Notes under the pieces: model-generated
The model's database searches: none
Seen by the model: the letters and a program-made list of their open reading frames with translations, nothing else
Told to the model about the DNA's origin: nothing
Source of the DNA: Paratissierella sp033809995
Lineage (GTDB): Bacteria > Bacillota > Clostridia > Tissierellales > Tissierellaceae
Direction of reading: 5' to 3'
NCBI GenBank assembly: GCA_033809995.1
Contig: JAPXKQ010000002.1
Span: 39,155 to 103,154, forward strand
DNA length: 64,000 nt
Made by a program: the position numbers and the translations under genes
Shown here: positions 17,811-26,374 of the stretch, one piece after another
How the letters are laid out: each line of letters starts with the position of its first letter
Position numbering within the stretch: the first letter of the stretch is position 1

Positions 17811-19135
17811 TGGATATGTTTACAATGGCTATGGAAGATAATCTAAGAAGAAATGCTCCTTTAGCTGATAGAATGAGACCACAAAACATAAATGAATTTG
17901 TTGGTCAAAAACATCTTTTAGGAGAAGGGAAGTTCTTAAATAGGGCTATTAAAGCTGATAGAATATCTTCTATGATTTTATTCGGACCTCCAGGGACTGG
18001 AAAAACTACATTGGCTATGATTATTGCTAATACAACAAATATGAGATTTGAGAAATTATCTGCTGTTACTTCGGGGGTTAAGGATATAAGGTCAGTCATA
18101 GATAATGCTGAAGAAGATTTAAAATTCTACAATAAAAGAACAATACTATTTATAGATGAAATCCATAGGTTCAATAAGGCTCAACAGGATGCACTTTTAC
18201 CTTTTGTTGAACGAGGAGTTATTATACTAATAGGAGCTACTACAGAAAATCCCTATTTTGAAGTAAACAAAGCTTTATTATCAAGAAGCATGGTTTTAAC
18301 TTTAGAACATTTAACTAAGGAAGATATGTTAATTTTAATAAAAAGGGCATTATCTGATAAAGAAAAAGGATTGGGAAATTATAAAGTTGATATAGATAGA
18401 AATGCAATTGACTACCTTATTACAGTAGCAGATGGGGATGCAAGAGTTTTGCTGAACTCATTAGAAATTGGTGTATTATCGACTCCTTCTGATGAATATG
18501 GGACTATTAAAATAGATTTAGATACGATACAGGAATGTATACAGGTTAAAACAGCTAGATATGATAAAGATGGGGATGAACATTATGATACTGTATCTGC
18601 TTTTATTAAAAGTATGAGGGGTACAGATCCAAATGCAACTATATATTGGCTAGCTAAGATGATAAATGCAGGTGAAGATCCTAAATTCATTGCTAGAAGG
18701 ATAATCATTGCAGCATCTGAAGATGTGGGCAATGCCGACCCTACTGCATTACAGGTAGCTATAGCTGCATTTAATGCAGTATCAATAATTGGAATGCCAG
18801 AAGGAAGAATTCCCCTTGCCCAAGCTGCTTTATATGTGGCAACTGCTCCTAAAAGTAATAGTTCAAATGTTGCAATAGATAAAGCTCTAGAAGATATTAA
18901 AAATTTAGAAATTGGTAAGGTACCTTTACATTTAAAAGATGCTCACTATAAGGGAGCAGAGAAATTAGGCCATGGGAAAGGTTATAAATACCCTCATGAT
19001 TATCCAGGAAATTATATACTGCAGGATTATTTGCCAGATGAATTTAAGGATAAAGAGTATTACATTCCATCTGACAATGGATATGAAAAGGAAATTAAAG
19101 AAAGATTAACTAAATTGTTTGACAATGGAGCATAA
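17810..19135 (+). CDS. rarA: RarA/MgsA replication-associated AAA+ ATPase
   Basis: 441 residues. Clamp-loader-like AAA+ protein acting at stalled replication forks. Visible are the N-terminal LADRMRPQNINEFVGQKHLL, Walker A GPPGTGKTT, Walker B LFIDEIHRFNKAQQDALLP, sensor 1 GATTENPYFEVN, and the C-terminal family block HYDTVSAFIKSMRGTDPNA...YWLAKMI, followed by KGYKYPHDYPG. The start overlaps the orr stop by one base with GAGGTG upstream, so it is co-translated with an amino-acid catabolic operon, which is unexpected. The asnS promoter overlaps its 3' end. Confidence 0.95.
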   Translation: MDMFTMAMEDNLRRNAPLADRMRPQNINEFVGQKHLLGEGKFLNRAIKADRISSMILFGPPGTGKTTLAMIIANTTNMRFEKLSAVTSGVKDIRSVIDNAEEDLKFYNKRTILFIDEIHRFNKAQQDALLPFVERGVIILIGATTENPYFEVNKALLSRSMVLTLEHLTKEDMLILIKRALSDKEKGLGNYKVDIDRNAIDYLITVADGDARVLLNSLEIGVLSTPSDEYGTIKIDLDTIQECIQVKTARYDKDGDEHYDTVSAFIKSMRGTDPNATIYWLAKMINAGEDPKFIARRIIIAASEDVGNADPTALQVAIAAFNAVSIIGMPEGRIPLAQAALYVATAPKSNSSNVAIDKALEDIKNLEIGKVPLHLKDAHYKGAEKLGHGKGYKYPHDYPGNYILQDYLPDEFKDKEYYIPSDNGYEKEIKERLTKLFDNGA

Positions 19136-19147
19136 TACCATTATAAT
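19119..19147 (+). promoter_or_regulatory. Sigma-A promoter of the asnS T-box transcript
   Basis: Consensus TTGACA (19119-19124), a 17-nt spacer and TATAAT (19142-19147). It overlaps the last codons of rarA and stands just upstream of the T-box leader. Confidence 0.8.
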
Positions 19148-19159
19148 ACCATTATATAA

Positions 19160-19440
19160 ATTTATACGTAAGGGACGGTCTCCGTGACATCCCAATGAAC
19201 AGAGATAGGAAAAGTAGATATAAGAAGTTTGTTTAAGGGAGCTGGCGATAGTGGGACACCAGTACAAAGCTTATATTGAAGAACATCCTTGAGTTTCTAA
19301 CCGAAATCTTTTGTAAAGAAAAGTAGACTTAGACGAGTTACTTACGTTAAAAGTATTTTAAAGTGGCAATCGCAATTAGGGTGGCACCGCGGAAGTTAAC
19401 CTTTCGTCCTTTTTATTTGAAGGATGAAAGGTTTTATTTA
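19160..19440 (+). promoter_or_regulatory. T-box leader riboswitch of asnS (Asn specifier AAC)
   Basis: Fills the 321-bp gap before asnS. The antiterminator T-box motif AGGGTGGCACCGCGG is at 19378-19392. Stem I shows an AGTA internal-loop word (about 19210) and the apical-type GGGAGCTGGCGATAGTGGG segment (19237-19255). In the specifier region after TTGAG, the triplet AAC at 19299-19301 is the Asn codon. A terminator stem (CCTTTCGTCC with GGATGAAAGG, about 19400-19434) ends in TTTTATTTA. The leader responds to uncharged tRNA-Asn. The 5' boundary is approximate; the GGGACGGTCTCCG...ATCCC segment at 19172-19193 may be an extra upstream hairpin. Confidence 0.92.
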
Positions 19441-19456
19441 TTTAGGAGGGATAAGA

Positions 19457-20845
19457 GTGAAAACAGATATTAAACAAATTTATAAGGAAAGTGAAAAGTT
19501 TTTTAACCAAGAAATTATAATTGAAGGATGGATTAGAACATCTAGGTCTTCCAAATCTTTTGGATTTATAGAGATTAATGACGGAACATTTTTTAAGAAT
19601 CTTCAAATAGTTTATGAAGATAGTCTACCAAATTTTAAGGAAGTTGAAAAATTACCTTTAAGTTCTTCAATCAAGGTTACTGGCACACTGGTGCCTACAC
19701 CTGAAGCTAAACAACCATTCGAACTTAAAGCAACCGATATAGAAGTAGAAGGATATTCTACACAGGATTATCCACTTCAAAAGAAAAGGCATACAATGGA
19801 ATATCTAAGAACCATAGCACATCTTCGTCCTAGAACAAATACTTATAGTGCTGTTTTTAGAGTTAGATCAATACTTTCATATGCAATCCATAAATTCTTC
19901 CAAGAAAGAGGATTTGTATATGTTCATACTCCAATAATTACAGCAAGTGATGCAGAAGGCGCTGGAGAAATGTTTAGACTTACAACATTAGATTTGGAAA
20001 ATCTACCAAAAACAGAGGACAATAAAGTAGATTATAGTAAAGACTTCTTTGGTAAAGAAACAAATTTAACTGTCAGTGGTCAGTTAGAAGCGGAAGCCTA
20101 TGCTTTAGCATTTAAAAATGTTTATACTTTTGGTCCTACATTTAGGGCAGAGAATTCAAATACTGCTAGACACGCTGCAGAATTCTGGATGATGGAGCCT
20201 GAGATAGCTTTTGCTGATCTAAATGACAATATGAAACTAGCTGAAGATATGATGAAGTACATCATATCCTATTGTTTGGAGAATGCAAAAGAGGAAATGG
20301 AATTCTTTAATAAATTTATCGACAATACTTTACTAGAAAGATTAGAAAATGTAGTAAATTCAGAATTTGGTGTTATAACATATACAGATGCAATTGATTT
20401 ATTAAAGAAATCAGGAGAAACATTCCAATATCCAGTTGAATGGGGAATAGATTTACAAACAGAACATGAAAGATATATTTCTGAAAAAGTGTTTAAAAAA
20501 CCTGTGTTTGTTATAAACTATCCGAAAGAGATTAAGGCATTTTATATGAGATTAAATGATGATAATAAAACAGTAGCTGCAATGGACCTTTTAGTACCCG
20601 GAGTAGGTGAAATAATAGGTGGTAGTCAAAGGGAAGAAAGATTAGAATTATTAGAGCAAAGAATTATTGAAAATGGAATGAATTTAGAGGATTATTGGTG
20701 GTATTTGGAACTTAGAAAATATGGTGGTACAAAACATGCAGGTTATGGTCTAGGATTTGAACGTGCTCTAATGTATATAACGGGAATAAACAATATAAGA
20801 GATGTAATCCCATTCCCAAGGACAGTAAAATCAGCAGAATTCTAA
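19457..20845 (+). CDS. asnS: Asparaginyl-tRNA synthetase
   Basis: 462 residues from the GTG at 19457, preceded by AGGAGGG; an earlier frame would start inside the T-box terminator. Class IIb synthetase: an N-terminal OB-fold anticodon-binding domain (IIIEGWIRTSRSSKSFGFIEIND), class II motif 2 (FRAENSNTARHAAEFWMMEPE) and motif 3 (GLGFERALMYITGINNIRDVIPFPR). The HAAEFWM segment and the Asn-specific T-box distinguish it from AspRS. It has its own promoter and leader and is not coupled to leuS. Confidence 0.96.
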   Translation: MKTDIKQIYKESEKFFNQEIIIEGWIRTSRSSKSFGFIEINDGTFFKNLQIVYEDSLPNFKEVEKLPLSSSIKVTGTLVPTPEAKQPFELKATDIEVEGYSTQDYPLQKKRHTMEYLRTIAHLRPRTNTYSAVFRVRSILSYAIHKFFQERGFVYVHTPIITASDAEGAGEMFRLTTLDLENLPKTEDNKVDYSKDFFGKETNLTVSGQLEAEAYALAFKNVYTFGPTFRAENSNTARHAAEFWMMEPEIAFADLNDNMKLAEDMMKYIISYCLENAKEEMEFFNKFIDNTLLERLENVVNSEFGVITYTDAIDLLKKSGETFQYPVEWGIDLQTEHERYISEKVFKKPVFVINYPKEIKAFYMRLNDDNKTVAAMDLLVPGVGEIIGGSQREERLELLEQRIIENGMNLEDYWWYLELRKYGGTKHAGYGLGFERALMYITGINNIRDVIPFPRTVKSAEF

Positions 20846-20852
20846 AATATAC

Positions 20853-20881
20853 TTGATTTGAGGGTAAAGATTTGCTATAAT
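20853..20881 (+). promoter_or_regulatory. Sigma-A promoter of the leuS T-box transcript
   Basis: TTGATT (20853-20858), a 17-nt spacer and TATAAT (20876-20881), immediately after the asnS stop and upstream of the leuS leader. Confidence 0.75.
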
Positions 20882-20892
20882 TGGACTCAAAT

Positions 20893-21112
20893 TGAAAAAC
20901 TAAGAAGAGAAGTAGTAGGTTATTTAATTACTTTAAGAGAGCTGTTGGCTGGTGTAAAACAGTATAATTGTAACTGAACTCGTCTCAGAGTTACTAAAAT
21001 CATAAGTTTTAGTCGGTTTGATACCGTTAATATCTAAAAGAGGATTTTAATATCAATCAGAGTGGTACCGCGGATTAACCCTTCGTCTCTATTTGACGAG
21101 GGGTTTTTTGTA
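20893..21112 (+). promoter_or_regulatory. T-box leader riboswitch of leuS (Leu specifier CTA)
   Basis: The T-box motif GAGTGGTACCGCGG is at 21060-21073. Stem I has an AGTA word (about 20911) and the apical segment AGAGAGCTGTTGGCTGG (20937-20953). After CAGAGTTA the specifier triplet CTA is at 20994-20996, a Leu codon placed like AAC in the asnS leader. The terminator hairpin (CCCTTCGTC with GACGAGGGG, 21080-21104) is followed by TTTTTTG. It should couple leuS transcription to uncharged tRNA-Leu (UAG anticodon). Confidence 0.93.
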
Positions 21113-21130
21113 TATTAAGGAGGAAGAGTT

Positions 21131-23542
21131 ATGAGAGAGTATAAGCCAGAATTAATAGAAAAAAAGTGGCAAGATATTTGGGATGAAAAGGAAGTTTACA
21201 AAGCATCCAATGATAGTGATAAACCAAAATTCTTTGCTTTAGTGGAATTTCCATACCCTTCAGCAAATGGACTGCACGTAGGGCATCCAAGACCTTATAC
21301 AGCCTTGGATATTGTTTCTAGAAAGAGAAGATATGAAGGATACAATGTATTGTTTCCTATGGGTTGGGATGCATTTGGACTACCAACAGAAAACTTTGCA
21401 ATAAAGAATAAAATACATCCAAGAATTGTTACAGAGAATAATGTAGCTAGATTTAAGTCTCAACTTAAATCAATAGGCTTTTCCTTTGATTGGTCTAGAG
21501 AAGTAAATACTACAGACCCTAATTATTATAAATGGACTCAATGGATTTTCCTCAAATTATTTGAAAAGGGCCTAGCATATAAACATGAAATGCCAATCAA
21601 CTGGTGTCCATCATGTAAAATTGGTTTAGCCAATGAAGAAGTTGTAGGTGGAAATTGCGAAAGATGTGGTGGAGAAGTTGTTAGAAGAGTAAAGAATCAA
21701 TGGATGCTAAAAATTACTGACTATGCTGAAAAATTATTAAAAGATTTAGATCTAGTTGATTATATTGATAGAGTAAAAATTCAACAAACAAATTGGATTG
21801 GAAAATCTGAGGGTATGGAACTAGATTTTAGCATAGCTGGTGGTGAAGATAAACTTAGGGTATTTACCACAAGACCAGATACCATATTTGGAGCTACTTA
21901 TATGGTTATTGCAGTGGAACATCCATTAATAGATAAATATAAGGACAAAATACAAAATCTAGATGAAGTATTAGCTTATAAAGAGGAAGTAAGTAAAAAG
22001 TCTGACTTTGAAAGAACTGAACTTTCAAAAGAAAAAACAGGCGTAGAACTAAAAGGTCTTAAGTGTATAAACCCTGCCACTGGAAAGGAAATACCTATTT
22101 GGATTTCTGATTATGTATTAATTACCTATGGTACAGGAGCAATAATGGCGGTCCCTGGACACGATGAAAGAGACTGGGAATTTGCTAAGAAATTTAATCT
22201 TCCAATTGTAGAAGTAATTAAAGGTGGAAATGTTGAAGAGGGAGCATATACAGATACTGAAACTGGTATTTTAGTCAATTCTGAATTTCTAAATGGATTA
22301 GATGTAAAAGATGCTAAAAAAACAATATTAGACTGGTTTGAGGAAAGAAATCTAGGCACTAGAAAAATTAATTATAAATTGAGAGATTGGGTATTTTCAA
22401 GACAAAGATATTGGGGTGAACCTATACCATTGGTCCATTGCGAAAAGTGTGGCTGGGTACCTGTTCCTGAAAGTGAATTACCAATTATGCTACCTGAAGT
22501 TGAAAATTATGAGCCTACAGATACTGGAGAGTCACCATTAGCCAATATTACAGAATGGGTTAATACCACTTGTCCAAAATGTGGAGGTCATGCTCATAGA
22601 GAAACTGATACAATGCCACAATGGGCAGGGTCTTCATGGTACTTTTTAAGGTACACTGACCCACATAATCATGAAAGTCTAGCTTCTAGAGAAGCTCTGG
22701 ATTATTGGATGCCTGTGGATTGGTATAATGGTGGTATGGAGCATACTACACTTCACCTTCTCTATTCAAGATTTTGGCATAAGTTCCTTTATGATATTGG
22801 AGTTGTTCCTGGGCCAGAACCATATGCAAAAAGGACTTCCCATGGAATGATTTTAGGCGACAATAATGAAAAAATGTCCAAATCTAGGGGGAATGTTGTT
22901 AATCCAGATGATATTGTAAGAGACTATGGCGCAGATACCCTAAGAACATATGAAATGTTTATAGGTGATTTCGAAAAAAGTGTACCTTGGTCTGAAAATG
23001 GCGTAAAAGGTTGTAGGAGATTCCTTGAAAGGGTTTGGAGACTACAAGAAATAGTAAAAGATGGGGATGAATATTCAAAGGAATTGGAAAGTAATATTCA
23101 TAAAACCATTAAGAAGGTATCTGAAGACTTTGAGACATTGAAGTTTAACACTGGTATAGCTGCTTTAATGTCATTGTTAAATACCTTTAACGACTTTGGT
23201 AGTATTACAAAAAAAGATTTAAGGACTTTCTTAACTCTGCTAAATCCTGTCGCTCCTCATATCACTGAAGAGTTATGGGAGATAACAAATCTAGGAGGAT
23301 ATTTACACGATACAATATGGCCTATCTATGATGAAGAAAAAACAAAGGATGATGTGGTTCAAATGCCTATCCAAATCAATGGTAAGGTTAGGGGTAAGGT
23401 TGAAGTAAGTGTAGATGACACTCAAGATATAGTTAGAGAGAAAGTATTAAAGGATGAAAATATTTTAAAATTTATTGAAGGCAAAAATATAGTAAAAGAA
23501 ATATTTGTTGCTGGTAAAATATATAACATCGTTGCGAAATAA
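21131..23542 (+). CDS. leuS: Leucyl-tRNA synthetase
   Basis: 803 residues, class I synthetase of bacterial type. The HIGH-type signature is YPSANGLHVGHPRPYTALD (about residues 39-57) and the KMSKS loop is NEKMSKSRGNVVNPDD (about 575). The CP1 editing domain (TTRPDTIFGATYMVIAVEHP; TGAIMAVPGHDERD) is intact, so post-transfer editing is expected. A zinc-like Cys cluster CPSC...CERCGG sits near 157-178. The C-terminal VQMPIQINGKVRGKVEVS is standard. AGGAGG precedes the ATG. Regulated by the T-box leader upstream. Confidence 0.98.
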   Translation: MREYKPELIEKKWQDIWDEKEVYKASNDSDKPKFFALVEFPYPSANGLHVGHPRPYTALDIVSRKRRYEGYNVLFPMGWDAFGLPTENFAIKNKIHPRIVTENNVARFKSQLKSIGFSFDWSREVNTTDPNYYKWTQWIFLKLFEKGLAYKHEMPINWCPSCKIGLANEEVVGGNCERCGGEVVRRVKNQWMLKITDYAEKLLKDLDLVDYIDRVKIQQTNWIGKSEGMELDFSIAGGEDKLRVFTTRPDTIFGATYMVIAVEHPLIDKYKDKIQNLDEVLAYKEEVSKKSDFERTELSKEKTGVELKGLKCINPATGKEIPIWISDYVLITYGTGAIMAVPGHDERDWEFAKKFNLPIVEVIKGGNVEEGAYTDTETGILVNSEFLNGLDVKDAKKTILDWFEERNLGTRKINYKLRDWVFSRQRYWGEPIPLVHCEKCGWVPVPESELPIMLPEVENYEPTDTGESPLANITEWVNTTCPKCGGHAHRETDTMPQWAGSSWYFLRYTDPHNHESLASREALDYWMPVDWYNGGMEHTTLHLLYSRFWHKFLYDIGVVPGPEPYAKRTSHGMILGDNNEKMSKSRGNVVNPDDIVRDYGADTLRTYEMFIGDFEKSVPWSENGVKGCRRFLERVWRLQEIVKDGDEYSKELESNIHKTIKKVSEDFETLKFNTGIAALMSLLNTFNDFGSITKKDLRTFLTLLNPVAPHITEELWEITNLGGYLHDTIWPIYDEEKTKDDVVQMPIQINGKVRGKVEVSVDDTQDIVREKVLKDENILKFIEGKNIVKEIFVAGKIYNIVAK

Positions 23543-23556
23543 TTAAAAATATGAAA

Positions 23557-23594
23557 TAATAGTTCTGTCATACACATGACAGAACTATTATAAT
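23557..23594 (+). promoter_or_regulatory. Perfect 14-bp palindrome overlapping a -10-like box before degV
   Basis: TAATAGTTCTGTCA (23557-23570), a 6-nt loop, then TGACAGAACTATTA (23577-23590), with TATAAT at 23589-23594. There is no T-run on the + strand, so a terminator for leuS is possible but not typical; an operator over the degV promoter is an alternative. Confidence 0.5.
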
Positions 23595-23626
23595 AGTGTA
23601 ACTATTAGTATAAAGGGGAGTGTATA

Positions 23627-24451
23627 ATGAGTAAAATTAAAATTGTAACTGACAGCACAAGTTATTTTTCAAAAGAATTTACAAAAGATAAAGGCTTATC
23701 TGTTGTACCATTAAATTATGTATTTGATGGAGAGTCATATGTGGAAGGTTTTAAAGGAGAATTTGATGAATTCTTCGAAAAACTAGGGAGCACAAAACTA
23801 TTTCCTACGACATCACAACCAGCTGCAGGGGATTTTTATGAAGTATTTAAAAGCGCATTAGAAGACTATGAAGAGGTAATAGCGATTGTTTTATCTTCTA
23901 AATTGAGTGGTACCTATAACAGTGCAGTATTGGCTAAAAATATGTTAGAGGATAAAAAAATTGCTATTGTTGATTCAGAAACATCTGCGTCAAATTTAAG
24001 ATATCTAGTTGAAGATGCACTTCAAATGTCATCAGAAGGAAAATCATCTAAAGAAATAGTAGAATTTATAAACCAAAAGAAAACAAAAATGAGTGTTTAT
24101 TTAACTACAGATACCTTGGAGTATCTAAGTCGTGGTGGAAGGCTATCTACTTTTCAATCAACCATAGGTAATTTTCTAAATGTAAAACCTATTATAGAGC
24201 TTAAAAGTGGCGAATTGCAGTTATTGGAAAAGGTAAGAGGAAAGAATAAGGCAATTACTGGAATAACCAATAAAATTCCAGAAGATGTTCAAAAAATTTC
24301 AATATGCCATATTTTAAATATGGAAGAAGCGAGAAAATTACAAGATACTTTAAAAGAAAATTTTCCAAAGGCTATTATATCGATTGATGAAATCGGACCT
24401 GTTATTGGGTCCCATTTAGGGCCTAAAACCATAGGAATATGCTTTTTTTAA
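23627..24451 (+). CDS. DegV family fatty-acid-binding protein
   Basis: 274 residues. DegV/FakB-type proteins bind a fatty acid and, in characterised cases, present it to FakA kinase for phosphorylation. The N-terminal KIKIVTDSTSYFSKEFTKDKGLSVVPLNYVF, the ligand-pocket region FPTTSQPAAGDFYEVF, LSSKLSGTYNSAVLA and the C-terminal GPVIGSHLGPKTIGICFF are typical. GGGGAG precedes the ATG. It is monocistronic between a palindrome and the next promoter region. No fakA gene is in the window, so the physiological partner is unknown. Confidence 0.92.
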   Translation: MSKIKIVTDSTSYFSKEFTKDKGLSVVPLNYVFDGESYVEGFKGEFDEFFEKLGSTKLFPTTSQPAAGDFYEVFKSALEDYEEVIAIVLSSKLSGTYNSAVLAKNMLEDKKIAIVDSETSASNLRYLVEDALQMSSEGKSSKEIVEFINQKKTKMSVYLTTDTLEYLSRGGRLSTFQSTIGNFLNVKPIIELKSGELQLLEKVRGKNKAITGITNKIPEDVQKISICHILNMEEARKLQDTLKENFPKAIISIDEIGPVIGSHLGPKTIGICFF

Positions 24452-24572
24452 AATATGTCCAAATTTTTCAATTTTAGGAGTTAGTTCCCACCTTTTTGAT
24501 ATATAAATATCATTTAATGTGATATAATAAAAATGATAAATATATAAGTTAATAAACGTGGAGGTGTTTCCA

Positions 24573-25535
24573 ATGAGAAAAATCTTAGTAACAGGAGCCT
24601 TAGGACAGATTGGTTCTGAGTTAACACATAGGTTAAGGGAAGTTTACGGAGCAAATAATATAGTAGCAAGTGGAAGAAGGGTAAAAGAAGGACATGAGGA
24701 GCTAATTGAAAGTGGTCCCTTTGAAATTGTAAATGTAAACAATGCCCAAGAATTAAGTGATATTGTTAAAAAACATAATATAAATACTATTATCCATTTA
24801 GCAGCTATACTTTCAGCTGTTGGAGAAGATAAGCCACAAGCTTGTTGGGACGTGAATATGAATGGATTATACAATGTACTTGAAGTTGGTAGAGAAGAAA
24901 AATTATCAATATTTACACCAAGTTCAATAGCAGCTTTTGGACCTACTACACCACCAGATAGTACGCCACAAGATACCATTCAAAGACCTACAACAATGTA
25001 TGGGGTAACAAAAGTTGCTGGAGAATTATTATCTGATTATTATTTTAAAAGATTTGGAGTAGATACAAGAGGTGTTCGTTTCCCAGGGTTAATATCCTAT
25101 GAGACACTACCAGGTGGAGGAACTACAGATTATGCTGTTCATATCTATTATGATGCAATAAAACATAAGAGATATACAAGTTTTATAGATAAGGGTACTA
25201 AGATGGATATGATGTATATGCCTGATGCACTTGATGCTATAATAAATCTTATGGAAGCAGATTCTAGCAAGTTAATTCATAGAAATGCTTTCAATATTAC
25301 AGCTATGAGTTTTGAACCTGAAGAATTGGCAGCATCTATTAAAAAGTTTATACCGGAATTTGAGATTAATTACGAAGTAGATCCTGTAAGGCAAGCAATA
25401 GCAGATTCATGGCCAAATTCATTGGATGATTCAGCCGCCAGAGAAGAATGGGGCTGGAATCCAAAATATGATTTAGATGCAATGACAAAAGATATGTTAG
25501 AAAAATTAAGAATTAAATTAGATATTAAAGGTTAG
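24573..25535 (+). CDS. tdh: NAD-dependent L-threonine 3-dehydrogenase (short-chain, epimerase-like)
   Basis: 320 residues from the ATG at 24573 (GGAGGTG upstream). Extended SDR fold: the NAD-binding motif TGALGQIGSELT at residues 7-18, and the catalytic segment YGVTKVAGE with Tyr and Lys. FTPSSIAAFGP and the block PGLISYETLPGGGTTDYAVHIYY closely resemble the SDR-type threonine dehydrogenases rather than UDP-sugar epimerases. It would oxidise L-threonine to 2-amino-3-ketobutyrate. The usual partner kbl (glycine C-acetyltransferase) is not adjacent. A hairpin terminator overlaps the stop. Confidence 0.82.
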   Translation: MRKILVTGALGQIGSELTHRLREVYGANNIVASGRRVKEGHEELIESGPFEIVNVNNAQELSDIVKKHNINTIIHLAAILSAVGEDKPQACWDVNMNGLYNVLEVGREEKLSIFTPSSIAAFGPTTPPDSTPQDTIQRPTTMYGVTKVAGELLSDYYFKRFGVDTRGVRFPGLISYETLPGGGTTDYAVHIYYDAIKHKRYTSFIDKGTKMDMMYMPDALDAIINLMEADSSKLIHRNAFNITAMSFEPEELAASIKKFIPEFEINYEVDPVRQAIADSWPNSLDDSAAREEWGWNPKYDLDAMTKDMLEKLRIKLDIKG

Positions 25536-25558
25536 GTTTTTCCTAGCCTTTTTTCCTT
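25527..25558 (+). terminator. Intrinsic terminator after tdh
   Basis: AAAGGTTAGG (25527-25536), a 5-nt T loop and CCTAGCCTTT (25542-25551), continuing in TTTCC; one G-T pair. The tdh stop codon lies in the 5' arm. Confidence 0.8.
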
Positions 25559-25612
25559 TTAGTGTAATAATTTTATTATAACACTAGTATATAACCATAG
25601 GAGGTGTGATTT

Positions 25613-26374
25613 GTGAAACTAAATAAATCCCTATGGGAAAACCAACAAATAATCTGCTTAACATTTGACGTTGATTGGGCTAGTGAAGATGCCATAAAAT
25701 ATACATACGGCATAATTGATAGATATAGTTTTAAAACTACATTTTTTTTAACACATAAAAGTACATTTATAGAGAATCTGATTAAAAACAATTATATAGA
25801 TGCAGGATTACATCCCAATTTTTTGGCTGGAAGTAGTCAAGGAAAGAATATGAAGGACATCATTGACTATTGCTTAAAGCTTTGTCCTGAGGCCATTAGC
25901 TTTAGATGTCATAAATATTTCGATAATAATGATATAACTGAAATACTCTATAATGAAGGCTTTAAATACGATTCTAATCTTTGTACAAATCTTGAATTAG
26001 TTGACCCATTTATCCATAGATCTGGACTTATTCGATTTCCAATTTATTTTGAAGATGGGGCTTACCTTTTACACAACAATAATTTGAAATTTAAAGATGT
26101 TAAGGATAATCTATTCAGTAGAAATGGATTATATATTGTAAATATCCATCCTATGCATTTAGCTATAAATACCCCTGACTTTTCATATATGAGAAAAATT
26201 AAAAATAGCGTTTCAAAAAAGGCATGGAATAATCTTACCTTTAATGAATTAGAACATTTATCCTATAATGGAAGAGGTATTAGAACTTTCATTTTGGAAT
26301 TATTTGATTTTATAAAAAAAGAAAACCTCCCAGTTTTAAATTTAAAGGAGGTTTATGAAAGCATTATACATTGA
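25613..26374 (+). CDS. Polysaccharide deacetylase-like protein
   Basis: 253 residues from a GTG behind AGGAGGTG. A NodB-like fold is suggested by LTFDVDWASEDAIKYTYGIIDRYSFKTTFFLTHKS (Asp residues of the metal site), then GLHPNFLAGSSQGK as a short His motif, FRCHKYFDNN, and a late His in VNIHPMHLAI. No signal peptide, so the substrate is probably cytoplasmic or a lipid-linked or nucleotide sugar rather than peptidoglycan. It is convergent with, and overlaps by 11 bp, the CgeB-like gene and likely belongs to the same glycan function. Deacetylase activity is inferred from the fold. Confidence 0.7.
   Translation: MKLNKSLWENQQIICLTFDVDWASEDAIKYTYGIIDRYSFKTTFFLTHKSTFIENLIKNNYIDAGLHPNFLAGSSQGKNMKDIIDYCLKLCPEAISFRCHKYFDNNDITEILYNEGFKYDSNLCTNLELVDPFIHRSGLIRFPIYFEDGAYLLHNNNLKFKDVKDNLFSRNGLYIVNIHPMHLAINTPDFSYMRKIKNSVSKKAWNNLTFNELEHLSYNGRGIRTFILELFDFIKKENLPVLNLKEVYESIIH
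26311..26354 (-). terminator. Minus-strand intrinsic terminator inside the 3' end of the deacetylase gene
   Basis: AAACCTCC (26323-26330) pairs with GGAGGTTT (26347-26354). On the minus strand the hairpin is followed by TTTTCTTTTTTTATA, so it can end the minus-strand wecC-cgeB transcript within the convergent + strand CDS. Confidence 0.6.
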
